Source: Triglochin maritima (Eukaryota; Streptophyta; Magnoliopsida; Alismatales; Juncaginaceae). From it: a stretch of DNA of 64,000 bases. The first letter of the stretch is position 1. Each line of letters begins with the position of its first letter. The position numbers were made by a program, and so were the translations under genes. Below the pieces are notes generated by a model. That model saw only the letters and a program-made list of their open reading frames with translations, made no database searches and had not been told where the DNA came from. Shown one piece after another: positions 1-11,290 of this stretch. The stretch is from positions 40,251,254-40,315,253 of the forward strand of contig OY821781.1 of the NCBI GenBank assembly GCA_963682175.1. Direction: 5' to 3'.

Positions 1-6
1 ACAACT

Positions 7-18
7 TGGTATCAGAGC
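7..18 (+). promoter_or_regulatory. Primer binding site, initiator-Met tRNA
   Basis: TGGTATCAGAGC is the usual plant retrotransposon primer site, complementary to the 3' end of initiator methionine tRNA. It lies four bases after the presumed end of the 5' LTR and marks the start of minus-strand DNA synthesis. Confidence 0.9.
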
Positions 19-135
19 GGTCGATTCCTGTGTCTTCGTCTAAAGAACCACCCTTAGGAGTAGTGCTAGAGGCATGCATTAATTTCGTAGCTCATGCATG
101 CATTGTTGCTTATCTGTTGATTGTTGTGGTGACAG

Positions 136-3100
136 ATGGCACCTAGGCGTGTGAGGAGTTCTCCACGCGATCGTGATCCCAGTGACGACACATCTGGTGC
201 TCATTGGGACAGGTTGGGCGAGTTTCTGGAGCGTCAGGCAGCTCAGAGCGCCCAGGGCGGAGTGGGAGCTGAGCACGATCGGTTCATGCGTCAGCACCCG
301 CCGACTTTTGATGGCAGGAGGGCCCCAGAGGTTGCAGAGGACTGGGTCTTCCGGATGGAGAAGATTTTCCGTGCTATTGGTGTAGTACCTGAGAGGATGG
401 TGGAGCTGGCCACCTACGTGTTCGATGGCGAGGCCGCCAACTGGTGGAGATCTACGTCCACAGTGTTGTTTGATGATCGTGTGGATGTGAGCTGGGAGGA
501 GTTCTTGGAGGTGTTTCATGAGCAGTACTTCCCCCAGCATGTCAGGGATCAGAAGAGGGAGGAGTTCATGTCGCTGGAGCAGAAGGATATGACACTGACG
601 AGCTACATCAGCAGGTTCAACGCTTTGGAGCGTTACTGCCCTGAGATTTGTGTGACCCCAGAGCAGCGGGCGAGGAAGTTCGTGAAGGGACTGAGGCAGC
701 CGCTTCGATCTCGGGTGATCAACAGCATGCCGCGGACCCTTGCAGATGCGGTGAAGCATGCTACGATCATAGAGCAGGACCAGAGGGAGTGTATTCAGGA
801 GGCGCGGAAGGCGCCAGTGAGCACCGGCAGCAGAGTCGCTGGTCGTGGAGCAGGGAACTCGGGCAAGAGGCCCAGGTTCGATGGTGGAGGAGCACGTCAG
901 TCAGGAGCGTGCACTTACTGCGGGAGGTTCCATCCGGGGCAGGAGTGTCCCCGTCGGACTGGAGCGTGCATGGGTTGTGGTCAGATGGGGCATTTTGTCC
1001 GTGATTGTCCTCAGAGGCAGGGTGAGCCGAGCAGGAGGCCGGGACCACCAGCAGTAGGCAGAGGCGGAGGCAGCCGATCAGTTGTTGCACCGGGCCAGAG
1101 CAGGAGGACCGGGCGAGTCTTCACTATCCAGGCTGAGGAGGCTAGGGACTCCAACACCGTCGTGGAAGGTACGCTTTCAGTTTCTGGTTCAGTAGCGCGT
1201 GTGTTGTTTGATTGCGGCGCCACTCACTCCTTCATCTCGGAGAAGTTTGCTGGCGAGTTGGGTCGGACCCCTGTGCTGCTGACTGATGTTTTGGAGGTCA
1301 GCACGCCCATGGGTGAGGTGGGCACTGTGGGGAGCTTTTTCCCCGGCACCACAGTTGCTTCGGGAGACCACGATTTTCCGGCAGATCTGGTCTTGTTACC
1401 GATGGTGGACTTCGACGTCATACTGGGGATGGACTGGCTGTCCCGGTACGACGTGCGGGTCTTTTGCCGTGAGAAGAAGATCCTGATTCCGATGGAGGGC
1501 TTGCCAGATGTTCTGATCAGAGGTGCGAGGAGCAGAGGGGGTCGTCTGATTGTGTCTGCGGTTAAGGCACAGAGACTGATACAGCAGGGAGGCAGAGCGT
1601 TTGTGGCCACGCTGGTAGTTCCTGATCCTGAGACGAGGAGGCTGGAGGACATAGAGATTGTGCAGGAGTTCCCGGATGTGTTTCCAGCGGAGATTCCAGC
1701 GTTACCGCCGCACCGAGAGATCGAGTTCGGCATCGAGCTGGTAGCGGGTACGACACCTCAGTCGAAGGCACCGTATCGTATGGCACCTGCAGAGTTGACA
1801 GAGCTGAAGAAGCAGTTGCAGGAGTTGATGGAGTCCGGGTTCATTCGACCGAGTGTTTCTCCATGGGGAGCGCCTGTGCTCTTCGTGAAGAAGAAGGATG
1901 GATCGTTGCGGATGTGCATCGACTACAGGATGCTGAATAAGGTTACCGTTCGGAACCGGTACCCTTTGCCCAGGATTGATGATTTGTTTGATCAGTTGCA
2001 GACGGCGAGAGTGTTCTCGAAGATCGATCTGCGTTCAGGTTATCATCAGTTGCGGATCAGGGAGGCAGATGTTCAGAAGACAGCCTTCAGGACGCGGTAC
2101 GGCCACTACGAGTTCTTGGTGATGCCATTTGGACTGACGAATGCGCCTGCAGCATTCATGGATCTGATGAATAGGACCTTCCAGCCGTACCTCGACAGAT
2201 TTGTCGTTGTATTCGTAGACGACATTTTGATATACTCGCCTGACCGGGAGCAGCATCGAGAGCACCTGAGGATTGTGCTTGGCATCTTGAGGGATCAGCA
2301 GCTATATGCCAAGTACACGAAGTGCGAATTTTGGTTGGATCAGGTGGCTTTTCTGGGGCATATTGTGTCAGCAGATGGTATTTCAGTGGATCCGGTGAAG
2401 GTCGAGGCAGTGACTCAGTGGAGAGCCCCGACGAGCGTGACGGAGATCAGGAGTTTCGTGGGTCTGGCAGGGTATTACAGGCGCTTTATCCAGGATTTCT
2501 CCAGATTTGCATCGCCGCTGACAGCAATGACGCAGAAAGGCGTCAAGTTCGTTTGGTCCCAGAAGTGCGAGGACAGCTTTCAGGAGCTGAAGAGGCGATT
2601 GACGACAGCACCTATTCTGACGCTACCGAGTGGCAGTGGAGGCTACGTGATTTACAGCGATGCATCCGGGATAGGCTTGGGTTGTGTTCTGATACAGCAT
2701 GGGAAGGTGGTCGCGTACGCTTCGAGGCAGCTGAAGGTGCACGAGAAGAACTACCCTACTCACGATCTGGAGTTAGCAGCAGTAGTTCACGCGTTGAAGA
2801 CCTGGCGGCACTATCTGTATGGCGAGCAGTTCGAGGTCTTCACCGACCATCAGAGTCTGAAGTACTTGTTCTCGCAGAAGGAGCTGAATATGAGGCAGCG
2901 CAGATGGCTCGAGTTCATTAAGGACTACGACTTCACCATTTCCTATCATCCGGGGAAGGCGAATTCGGTTGCAGATGCGCTGAGCAGGAAGGTGGAGGTT
3001 TCAGTTGCGAGTCTGTGCATCCAGGAGTGGAGGTTACTCGAGGCTTTGTCAGAGTGGAGACCGTTCACAGAGGGCTCAGAGGGAGCAGTGATTGCTGGGC

Positions 3101-4545
3101 TTCGGGTGGAGCCGCAGACTGTCTCACGGTTGGTTCAGGCTCAGCAGGGGGATGAGGAGTTAGCTGGTCTGCTACAGTTGGCTTCCAGAGATGGATCAGA
3201 TTTCAGTGTGGGGGTTGATGGTGGTCTGAGGTTCAGGAGTCGGATTTGGGTGCCGAAGGTTGATGGGCTGAGAGATGACATCATGGAGGAGGCACACAGA
3301 GCCAGATACACCATTCACCCGGGGAGCACGAAGATGTATAAGGACCTGCAGCGGAACTTCTGGTGGAAGGGCATGAAGAAGGATATTGCAGAGTTTGTGG
3401 AGCGATGCTTGGTCTGCCAGCAGGTGAAGATTGAGCATCAGAGGCCAGCAGGACCGATGCAGTGTATTGAGCTTCCTGAGTGGAAGTGGGAGCACGTGAC
3501 GATGGATTTTGTCACGGGATTGCCGAAGACGAGGAGATTCCACGACGCGATTTGGGTGATAGTCGATCGACTGACCAAGTCGGCGCACTTCTTAGCGATC
3601 CGGACCACGTTGCCTTTGGAGGGTCTAGCTAAGTTGTACGTGGAGGAGATAGTCAGGTTGCATGGAGTGCCAGTGAGCATCATCTCCGATCGAGATCCTC
3701 GTTTCACTTCCAGATTTTGGGGGAGTCTGCAGCAGGCTTTGGGGACGCGTCTGAGATTCAGTACAGCGTTTCATCCGCAGACCGATGGTCAGTCAGAGAG
3801 GACGATACAGACCCTGGAGGATATGCTGAGAGCATGCACATTGGATTGGGCAGGGCACTGGGATGAGCACCTGCCGCTGATAGAGTTCGCCTACAACAAC
3901 AGCTACCACTCGAGTATTGGGATGGCGCCGTACGAGGCATTGTACGGGAGGCCTTGCAGATCACCGGTATGCTGGAGTGATGTGGGCGAGAGGCAGTTAG
4001 TTGGGCCAGAGATCGTGCAGATGTATGCAGAGAAGGTGGATGTGATCAGGAGGAGACTGGCCACAGCGCAGAGCAGGCAGAAGAGTTATGCAGATCGACG
4101 CCGACGAGTGCTGAGTTTCGAGGTGGGCGACCATGTGTTTCTGAAGATTTCCCCAGCCAGAGGTGTGATGAGGTTTGGGAAGAAGGGGAAGCTCAGTCCG
4201 AGATATGTTGGACCGTTTGAGATCCTCGACCGAGTTGGGGAGGTTGCCTACCGGATTGCATTGCCACCGCAGTTTTCGGGTCTGCATGATGTTTTCCATG
4301 TGTCTATGCTGAGGAAGTACGTTGCAGATCCGTCGCACGTTATTGAGATAGCAGTGCCAGAGATTCAGCAGGACTTGTCGCTCGAGGAGAGGCCGGTCGA
4401 GATTGTTGATCGCATGGATCACCAGCTCAGGAGGAGGACCATTCCGATGGTGAAGGTCAGGTGGCAGCATCACAGCGAGCGCGAGGCCACTTGGGAGATC
4501 GAGGAGGATGTCAGAAGGCAGTATCCAGAGCTTTTCGGTGAGTAG
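136..4545 (+). CDS. Gag-Pol polyprotein of Ty3 chromovirus retrotransposon
   Basis: A single 1469-residue frame with no stop or frameshift. Gag spans about residues 50-205, followed by two CCHC zinc knuckles around residues 259-291 (the second reads [14 protein letters not shown]). The aspartic protease has its catalytic Asp at residue 359 in DCGATHSF, where most relatives have DSGA or DTGA. Reverse transcriptase follows, with the FVDD active site (Asp 695-696), then RNase H (first catalytic Asp 842 in YSDASG). Integrase has an HHCC finger (HPG near 1058, CLVC near 1091) and the catalytic triad Asp1124, Asp1185, Glu1221, the classical D,D-35-E spacing. The C-terminus (about 1410-1465) is chromodomain-like, with VKVRW and ATWE. 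The ATG follows the primer site by about 115 bases. It encodes the particle proteins and the enzymes for copying and inserting the element. Confidence 0.95.
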   Translation: MAPRRVRSSPRDRDPSDDTSGAHWDRLGEFLERQAAQSAQGGVGAEHDRFMRQHPPTFDGRRAPEVAEDWVFRMEKIFRAIGVVPERMVELATYVFDGEAANWWRSTSTVLFDDRVDVSWEEFLEVFHEQYFPQHVRDQKREEFMSLEQKDMTLTSYISRFNALERYCPEICVTPEQRARKFVKGLRQPLRSRVINSMPRTLADAVKHATIIEQDQRECIQEARKAPVSTGSRVAGRGAGNSGKRPRFDGGGARQSGACTYCGRFHPGQECPRRTGACMGCGQMGHFVRDCPQRQGEPSRRPGPPAVGRGGGSRSVVAPGQSRRTGRVFTIQAEEARDSNTVVEGTLSVSGSVARVLFDCGATHSFISEKFAGELGRTPVLLTDVLEVSTPMGEVGTVGSFFPGTTVASGDHDFPADLVLLPMVDFDVILGMDWLSRYDVRVFCREKKILIPMEGLPDVLIRGARSRGGRLIVSAVKAQRLIQQGGRAFVATLVVPDPETRRLEDIEIVQEFPDVFPAEIPALPPHREIEFGIELVAGTTPQSKAPYRMAPAELTELKKQLQELMESGFIRPSVSPWGAPVLFVKKKDGSLRMCIDYRMLNKVTVRNRYPLPRIDDLFDQLQTARVFSKIDLRSGYHQLRIREADVQKTAFRTRYGHYEFLVMPFGLTNAPAAFMDLMNRTFQPYLDRFVVVFVDDILIYSPDREQHREHLRIVLGILRDQQLYAKYTKCEFWLDQVAFLGHIVSADGISVDPVKVEAVTQWRAPTSVTEIRSFVGLAGYYRRFIQDFSRFASPLTAMTQKGVKFVWSQKCEDSFQELKRRLTTAPILTLPSGSGGYVIYSDASGIGLGCVLIQHGKVVAYASRQLKVHEKNYPTHDLELAAVVHALKTWRHYLYGEQFEVFTDHQSLKYLFSQKELNMRQRRWLEFIKDYDFTISYHPGKANSVADALSRKVEVSVASLCIQEWRLLEALSEWRPFTEGSEGAVIAGLRVEPQTVSRLVQAQQGDEELAGLLQLASRDGSDFSVGVDGGLRFRSRIWVPKVDGLRDDIMEEAHRARYTIHPGSTKMYKDLQRNFWWKGMKKDIAEFVERCLVCQQVKIEHQRPAGPMQCIELPEWKWEHVTMDFVTGLPKTRRFHDAIWVIVDRLTKSAHFLAIRTTLPLEGLAKLYVEEIVRLHGVPVSIISDRDPRFTSRFWGSLQQALGTRLRFSTAFHPQTDGQSERTIQTLEDMLRACTLDWAGHWDEHLPLIEFAYNNSYHSSIGMAPYEALYGRPCRSPVCWSDVGERQLVGPEIVQMYAEKVDVIRRRLATAQSRQKSYADRRRRVLSFEVGDHVFLKISPARGVMRFGKKGKLSPRYVGPFEILDRVGEVAYRIALPPQFSGLHDVFHVSMLRKYVADPSHVIEIAVPEIQQDLSLEERPVEIVDRMDHQLRRRTIPMVKVRWQHHSEREATWEIEEDVRRQYPELFGE

Positions 4546-4574
4546 TTGCTTTGATTTCAGGACGAAATCCTTTT

Positions 4575-4587
4575 AAGTTGGGTGGAT
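4575..4587 (+). promoter_or_regulatory. Polypurine tract
   Basis: AAGTTGGGTGGAT directly precedes the TG of the 3' LTR and lies 30 bases past the gag-pol stop. This is the expected place for the plus-strand primer, although it is interrupted by T residues. Confidence 0.7.
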
Positions 4588-4754
4588 TGTTATGTCCCTA
4601 ACCGAGATTAGGAGGTTAATGGTGATTAGAGGAGGATTAGGAGGATGGTTTGCATGGGGTTGTGTGGAGTGCATGGGGAAGGGAAGAGAGGCGAGTACTG
4701 TAGCGTGGAGGAGAGGTGATGGGTTTGGAAGTAGGGGACTGTAGCAATTTCGGG

Positions 4755-4761
4755 TTTATAA
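4755..4761 (+). promoter_or_regulatory. TATA-like box in the 3' LTR
   Basis: TTTATAA about 170 bp into the LTR, followed by a TTCTTC-rich leader. The related solo LTR at 15132-16666 has a similar motif in the equivalent place on its own strand (near 16340). This is a likely LTR promoter, by position only. Confidence 0.5.
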
Positions 4762-5106
4762 CCCAAGTTCTTCTTCTTCTTTCTTCTTTCTTCCTCATTT
4801 CCCTCATTCCTTCTTCTTTCCTTGCTGGTGCGCGTGTTGGTGGAGCAGCTGCGGAGGCGTCGGGCGAGGAAGGAGCTCGTGCGGGAGAGGTGCGGAGTTG
4901 AGCGCGCGGGGTGATCACCGGAGGCGACGTGCGTGAGCGAGCTCCGGCGTTTCGTCGTCGTTGGTTGAGGTATGCCGCTCATTAGTGTGATTTTGTTGCC
5001 CACCCTTGTGGAAGGGTGTTGTTGGTCGGTCGGGGGAGGTCGAGGACCTCTCCGGCGACGCGTTTCTTCGTAAATCCTCGGCTGGCGCGAGGTTGAAGAC
5101 GACCAA

Positions 5107-5631
5107 CGGTCGACCGGGTCCTTCGGGCGGTCGACCGTTTTAGCACTGTTTGCCCGACTTTAACCTTCACCGGTCGAACGATGCCTTGGGGCGGTCGACC
5201 GGTAGTGCATTATTGCTGGTGAGTTGGGATTTTCTACCTGTTATCGGTCGACCGGTCCTTGTTGTGTTCGACCGGAACTTAAGTGTACCTGTTATTATTG
5301 TTTGAATTGTTCGACCGATTTATATTGCGTTCGACCGATTGCATGTTTGTTCGACCGGTAGTATGTTTACGTTCGACCGTTTGATGACGTAGAATACTAG
5401 GTTGACCCTGTCTGTTTTCGGTCGACCGAGACCCCTGAGTCGGTCGACCGATAGAGTTGAATTTAATGTTGACCAGACTCCGGATTTTGACCTCGTTCGG
5501 TCGACCGGTTTTAGACCCTTGTTCGACCGTTGGGGGTTCTGTTTTGAGCGCAGCGGTAGACCGTTTTAGGAGTACGGTCGACCGATTCCTTCCTGGAACC
5601 GGTCGACCGAATCACCTCTTCCGGTCGACCG
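5107..5631. repeat. Array of the palindrome CGGTCGACCG in the LTR
   Basis: About eighteen full or one-off copies of (G/T)TCGACCG occur in 525 bp, many as the perfect 10-bp palindrome CGGTCGACCG. Examples are at 5107-5116 and 5622-5631, with others near 5127, 5190, 5243, 5417, 5439, 5497, 5574 and 5599. Spacing is irregular, so this is not a simple tandem repeat. The same motif recurs in the solo LTR at 15132-16666. Confidence 0.85.
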
Positions 5632-6806
5632 TTTGGGCCCAGGACAGAATTCCTGGTTCCCCTTTTGAACGCCAACTTTGTCCACGGAAACCCGTGTCCT
5701 CGCCTTGTGCGTGAGCCGGGAGGTGACGGTGGGCGCGTGATGCGTGCCTGCCCAGGGACCGCCGTTGGGAAGAGTGTGGGTGTTCGGGACGCGTCACCTC
5801 CATGTATGGACCGTGACTTTTGAGATGATTGTTGGCACTTTGTAGTATAGCAGGCCTGAGGGATCGCGGATCCCAGTGTTGATGTTGTGCGGGCACGCAA
5901 CTGGCGTTGGGTGAGGTGACTACCGGCCCTTGGGGCTACGGAGGTCGCTGCCCTGCTTTTATAGCGGCGCGGTTGGTGTTCGCGGCTCGAGGAGCCCGAT
6001 GACCTGGCAGACTTCGGTCTGGACCGTCCGATGCTGTGCCGGACGTTGTGATGGACCACCGATGTTGTGCCGGTGATGCCGCCGAGGTTGTGCCGGCGAT
6101 GATGATTGTTGGGCCGAGGCTGTGCCGGCTTGTTGTTTTCCTCGGCTGGGCACCTACCGAGATGATGTTGTTATACCTTCCGGGCGACGGCCCCGTTGGT
6201 CCCTGTGGCCCCGACCACTGAGATTTACAGATCTGTTTCTATCGGCGCGTAGACGTGACAGAGGCTCCCTGCCGAACCCTTGTGTAGTGTAGCTGCGTGT
6301 GGGGGGTGCGATGTCGCGGGCTACTAGACTGCATGTGCCTGCAGTAGGTCTCTTCGGGAGACCCGATGATTGATTGTCGGACTGATGTCCTGTTTTACCC
6401 TTCGGGGGAACTGTTTTCCTTATCTGTTGATGCCATGACATGCTACTAGTATGATAGGTTCATTACGTGATGCATGCATATAGGTGAGTTGGTATACGGG
6501 GTTTCCTTCTGGAAACTCAGGCATAGTTGTTGCATCTTTTTCAGGATCGCAGTAGGTCCGGTGGGTGGTGACCGAGGACGGAGCGCTTTGGAGTCGGATC
6601 CTGATCTTCGGCATTTGCGAGATCGTACGACTACTTGTATTTTCATTTCTTTCATCTGGATTGTAGTTGTACACCTTTTGTAAACTCCATGTATTCTGGG
6701 TGCACCCGGATTTCTATATTATATATTAGTGACGTTCCCGCCTTGAGTTGTCAGTTTTATTCGTTATTTCGAAATTTTAAATCTTCCGCTGTTTCGGGAC
6801 GTTACA

Positions 6807-7038
6807 CAAAGAACGTATGCATCTAATTTCATTAACGAACTATTATTTGCCTACTACGGAAACAGTTGATCGTGATTTTCAGGATGATTTTTAGATGTTT
6901 TCTTTAACATTTAAAGGGTCTAGAAGAGGACTTCCATTCGAGGTTATTGCTTTGCATTTTCAATCTCCCTCACTCAAAAATAGATATTTAAGATAATTTC
7001 TCCCACCTAAAACTAAGAAAGTCAAGGAAGTAAATTAC
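6807..7038. other. Spacer, nothing recognised
   Basis: AT-rich sequence between the Ty3 3' LTR and an LTR-like fragment. No frame shows a family motif and no terminal repeats are visible. Confidence 0.5.
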
Positions 7039-7700
7039 TGTTAAGTCCTAACCTAAAGATTAGTGACTAATCATGTTAATTAGGAAGGAATTTAAGTGAG
7101 GTGGATTATTGGTTTTAATTAAAGTAGCTTAAGCTTGCTTAGTAGAGAGGATTAAGCTAATGTTAGCTTTAACTTGGAGAGGCATGCGGTGGAGGCATGC
7201 GGTGGAGGCATGGGAGGGGTGTAGGACGCATGGGCAACCGTGCTTTTGGTTGTTGTGTGTGTTGGGTGGAAGAAAAGCACACATCCTTCTTCCTCTCTCT
7301 CACTCTGACTCTAAACCCCGACTCCTCCCACCACACCTCTCTCACTCCCTCTCCTCCCTACCGGTGACGACCTGGGCTGCCAGAGGTGCCCGCTGGAATG
7401 CTTGTCGGCAGTGGAGGCGAAGCAAGGTGGTGGAGGCAAATGCGTGACCGGCAAGGAGGCGGTGCAGGGAGGACAAGTCAAGTGGGCTCTAAGGGCTCGA
7501 TTCAAATGTAACCGTTAAAGCAAAGTCCAAAAACGGTTCAAGGTTATTCAGTCAACCGAAGGTGTTTCGGTCGTCCGTCAGGACAATTCCAAAGAGCATC
7601 CTATGATTTACTAATAGGAAGGATTCAGTTATCTTATAGGTGTTTGGTGGACCGAACTAGGAAGGTTTCAATTGACTGTGAAGACTCTGGTTTACCAAAT
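7039..7700 (+). repeat. Degenerate LTR-like fragment
   Basis: It opens TGTTAAGTCCTAACC, close to the start of the 4588 LTR (TGTTATGTCCCTAACC). Like that LTR it then has a G-rich stretch with repeated GCATG(C/G) words, a CT-rich leader (about 7285-7360) and degenerate GGTCG/GACCG words (7555-7660). No clear right end or target duplication is visible. It is probably a truncated relative of the same LTR family; the right boundary is a guess. Confidence 0.45.
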
Positions 7701-8060
7701 CTTGACAGGACAAATTTATAGTGTTCAAGTTTACATTAAACCTTATGGACTCAATAAATACAAGATTACATGTCTTGGTCCAAAGTTTTGATTACAAGTC
7801 TTGAGTCTTGATGTCTTTGTCCAAATGATAATTTTCTTGATTATCTTGATCAACCTATTAAGATAATTGCAAGTATACAAGTATGTATGCAATGCATGTA
7901 ATCGTGTTTGCTCACTTTGATTGATTATGTTGATTGATAAAGATTAGTTTGATTAATTATCAAATTAATATAGATTAAGGTAAAAAGTCAACAAAAATAT
8001 CTTCATACAACCCACATATGATAGTCTTCAAAGTTAACCACTAAGGTTACATATTAAAAC
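7701..8060. other. AT-rich spacer left of the MULE
   Basis: No coding potential or family motif. The last nine bases (8052-8060, TATTAAAAC) form the left copy of the MULE target-site duplication. Confidence 0.5.
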
Positions 8061-8122
8061 TGAACTGCTAAACATCGCCCCAAAATTACTTAAATCGCCC
8101 CTTGAAATTATCAAATTGTCCT
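8061..8122 (+). repeat. Left terminal inverted repeat of the MULE
   Basis: Matches the reverse complement of 14495-14556 at all but a few positions, including CGCCCCAAAA and AATCGCCCCTTGAAATTA. It is flanked by the 9-bp target-site copy at 8052-8060. Confidence 0.88.
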
Positions 8123-8206
8123 TCCTCCTATTTTTGCTTATATATCTCACAATTTCACTCTTTTTTCAAAACTTTCTCTTCCTATACCTACTACACAAGA
8201 TTACGA

Positions 8207-10906
8207 ATGTCTCGGAGGCCAGGCAAGCAGCCAGCAGTTCCCCCGGTGTACCCGTATGAGGTAACATTACGTTATTTATTTGTTTTTAAAAAAAAAAAAA
8301 AAGTCGTCGGCGTCCGAGGGAGACGCCCCCCGCATGGGGCGGGCGTCCGAGGAAGTCGCTCCCCCTATGGGGGGAGCGGCTTCCGAGGACGCCCGACCCA
8401 TGCGGGGGGCGTCTCCCTCGGACGCCGACCCGTAGAGGGAGACGTCTGCGAAAGACGTCTCCCCGATGGGGGAGACGTCTTCCGAAGACGTCTCCCCGTA
8501 GGAGGAGGCGTCTCCGACAGACGCCTCCACCATGCGGGAGGCGTCTCTCGCAGACGCCTCCACCTTTTTTGTTTTTTTAATTATTAAATATCATAATTAC
8601 TTTAATAAATTGTGATAAATCAATAAAATTAATTTAACAAATTCTTATTAAGTTTAACATTTGTGATATTTAGTTTTAACAAATTTTGATTTAGTTTAAC
8701 AATTGTTTTAATTTAGTTTAACAAATTTTGATTTAGTTTAACAATTTTGATAATTTAGTTTAACAAATTTTGATTTAGTTTAACAATTTTGATAAATATG
8801 ATAATTTAGTTTAACAAATTTAACAAATTTGTATTTAAAATTTCAATTAATAGTCATCGGGTCACAGTGGAGGGAAAGGCAAGTCGATACCATTACACGC
8901 CTTCCGTTCTTTAGTTGATGATTCAGCACCGCGTCATCCACGTAGACGGGGGATATCTGCTTCGGTCAGGAGGGAGAGGGAGGCATTACGTCGTCGTGAG
9001 GAGGAGGATGATTCCTTCGATGATGAGCATGTGGATAGTTTCGACGACGAGAGCGACGATGATGGCCCGTATGAGTTAGTGCGACCGGAGGTGGAGAGGC
9101 AGGGGGATTATAGCGGAGGACGTGGTCGAGCGGGTACTTCTACTTCCGCCGGATGGAGGGTGCAGAAGGGTAGGGGTGGGAGGTTTACGACCGGGGATTC
9201 GAGCTCGTGCACTGTAGATCCCCGCGCTCAGAAGAAGAGGAGGGTCCAGGACGATTCTTGGATCGTGAGCAGTATGACGCCTGGTGGTCCTTTAGATGGG
9301 AGCGTCATTCCTAGTTTCTGGGGTCACATCGCTAGACGGATCTGGGATGGAGAGGATCGGAAGGTTCTGAAGTGCCAAAATCGGCACAGAGCCTGTACAG
9401 CACTACAGGGTTGGCGGTCTACACTGAGTGCTGATATCAGAGAGGAGATTAGTGCCACGCATTTGGGGCACTTACCGTACAACATGTTCCCTTATCTCGA
9501 CATGCCTTTGATTTCTGCGTTTGTGGAGCGGTGGCAGCCTGACACCAACACTTTTCACATGCCTTTCGGAGAGATGACGATCATGCTTCACGATGTTTTC
9601 CAGATCCTGCGCATTCCTGTGGATGGTCGTCTGGTTAGTGCTCAGGAGTCGACATCTGAGCTGAGGTGTTATGTGGCAGAGTTGCTTGGTGTCAAACCTG
9701 ATGGCCTGGCGAGAGATACAGCTTTATGGAGTGGTGGTGGTGTCGGCATCGACTCCCTTGAGGACCTATGCAGACGGGCACGACCTCCGCGGGCCGATGA
9801 TACACAGTTGACGGCGTACCTATTTTTGATGCTCGGAGCCGTCTTGTTTGTCGACAAGAGTGGTTGCCGGATCAGACCACGCGATCTATTGGAGGCTAGG
9901 GACCCGGAGACTGTTCGTGAGTACTCGTCGGGCTCAGCGACGTTGGCATACCTGTACCGTCAGCTTGGGATAGCTAGCCGTGCGGATTGTTCTGGGATTG
10001 CAGGTTGTCTTACGCTGCTGCAGGCGTGGATATACGAGTACTTTCCCGCATTCCGCCCGCATCGTGAGCGGAAGATTATCGAGGAGGGTCATCCACGTTC
10101 GGGTATGTGGGCCGTCCGGAGCGAGGACAAGAGCGATGGACGATTGCGTTCCATCCGCGCACGGCTAGATCAGATGACTGCATCACAGGTATCAAACTTT
10201 ACACCATTTACATTTATTTATTTAATTTTAAGATGTATTATTATTAATGTGTTAAAGTTTAGGTGGAGTGGTTACCCTATGGTCCTGACCCAGCAGGGGA
10301 GGTCCCGAGGACTTTATTGATGGGCCTTATTCGTTATCGGGATATCATAGAGCCTTATATGCCCGATCGTGTCTTGCGTCAGTTGGGATATGTTCAGGTG
10401 ATCCCGGTTGACATCCCGACACCAGAGCATGCGGTCCGGTCTGCGACTGCAGCGACGTACGACGTCAGGTTCCCCGCTTCTACAGCGGAATCGACTTGGC
10501 GGACATTTCCGAGATCATGTCGACTGTTCCTTGGCGACTTCAGACGTAGTCGCGACCCCTCCGAGTGTGATGCACGTTATCTTGATTGGTTTGGTAGTTA
10601 CTCACATCCTGTCATTGTCCGTGGTGCCTCCCGGAGAGCAGATCGACCACCAGATAGGATGTGTGGCGATCTGGTAATTTTTTCATTTTATCTATACTTA
10701 TTTGTACCGTATCTTCTGTTAATGTACGCTAATGTTAATGTTATGTGCAGTGGATGGGTAGGATGATACGGGCTGTAGAGCCAATCTTGCAGAGGAGGGA
10801 TGAGCTGCCAGACGATGCCAGAGCTACATGCGGAGATTTGGATGAGATCATACAGTCGTGGCATACTCAGTTAGGCATATCCGACCATGATTCGGATGAT
10901 GAGTAG
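8207..10906 (+). CDS. Plant mobile domain (MAIN-like / aminotransferase-like, PMD) protein carried by the MULE, four exons
   Basis: Exons 8207-8260, 8854-10188, 10263-10673 and 10751-10906 each join in phase 0 across GT-AG introns and give about 651 residues with no internal stop. The N-terminus (about 40-110) is basic, then very acidic (runs of E and D). A plant mobile domain fills roughly residues 150-560; recognisable pieces are the W-rich start near SFWGHIARRIW, HMPFGEMTIMLHDVFQILRI, and the motif near LTLLQAWIYEYFP. The tail is acidic, ending DHDSDDE. In plants this domain occurs in MAIN/MAIL proteins of the nucleus and in many transposon genes; its biochemical activity is not established. 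Unlike the neighbouring transposase, this gene looks uninterrupted. Confidence 0.85.
8303..8570. repeat. 33-bp GC-rich minisatellite in intron 1 of the PMD gene
   Basis: About eight units of 33 bp with the internal hairpin GACGTCT-N-AGACGTC followed by a CCCC-ATGGGG-like block. Because the period is a multiple of three, several frames stay open through it (for example 8102-8587). That openness is an artefact: the repeat lies between the donor at 8261 and the acceptor before 8854. Confidence 0.85.
8630..8835. repeat. AT-rich tandem repeat in the same intron
   Basis: Repeated TTTAGTTTAACAAATTTTGA-like units of about 34 bp, degenerate, ending just before the splice acceptor at 8852-8853. Confidence 0.75.
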
Positions 10907-10914
10907 GCTGATCT

Positions 10915-11290
10915 GTTGTACCGTACTCTTAGTATTTGCATTTATATTTGTTTATCTGTTGTACGCTTAGTATTTGTGTTTGCTTATCTGTTGTACGCTT
11001 AGTATTTGCATTTATATTTGTTTATCTGTTGTACGCTTATTATTTGTATTTGTGTTTGTGTTTGCTAACATGTCGTACGCTTATTGTTTGTATTTGTGTT
11101 TTGCTTATCTGTTGTACCCTTATTATTTGTATTTGTGTTTGATAACCTGTCGTACTATTATATATAATGCAAATAAAGCAAACATATCAAAACATATTAC
11201 ATAATAAAGCAACACTATATAATGTACAAACATATCAAAACATATTACATAATTATACAAACATATCAAAACATATTACATAATTGTTGC
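10915..11290. repeat. Tandem repeats between the two convergent MULE genes
   Basis: 10915-11165 holds about six degenerate copies of a CTGTTGTACGCTTAGTATTTG unit with T-rich spacers. 11175-11290 holds three copies of ACATATCAAAACATATTACAT. The second block reaches the stop of the OTU exon at 11266. This stretch is the shared 3' region of the convergent genes. No poly(A) signal stands out. Confidence 0.75.

Larger units (their letters stand above)
1..6806 (+). mobile_element. Ty3-type LTR retrotransposon (chromovirus, Tekay/Del-like), 5' LTR outside the window
   Basis: The window opens within a few bases of the end of the 5' LTR: the first three bases (ACA) match the last three of the 3' LTR, and the tRNA primer site follows at 7-18. 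Then come one uninterrupted gag-pol frame (136-4545), a purine-rich tract and a full 3' LTR (4588-6806). The order protease, reverse transcriptase, RNase H, integrase defines Ty3 elements. The C-terminal chromodomain-like segment and the long LTR suggest the Tekay/Del lineage (inference). The 5-bp target duplication cannot be tested because the left flank is missing; the right flank begins CAAAG. The intact frame suggests a young element. Confidence 0.92.
4588..6806 (+). repeat. 3' LTR of the Ty3 element (2219 bp)
   Basis: It starts TGTTATGTCCC and ends GGGACGTTACA, an imperfect inverted terminal repeat with TG...CA ends. It follows the polypurine tract. A TATA-like box is at 4755-4761, followed by a pyrimidine-rich TTCTTC leader. 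The 5107-5631 segment is packed with the palindrome GGTCGACCG. The short frames in it (for example on the minus strand at 5511-6059) lack family motifs and are not genes. Confidence 0.9.

Noticed and set aside
5511..6059. 182-codon minus frame in the 3' LTR
   Set aside because: GC-rich, no family motif, lies in non-coding LTR sequence.
8102..8587. 161-codon frame with 11-residue repeats
   Set aside because: It is the 33-bp minisatellite read through inside an intron with clear donor and acceptor sites.
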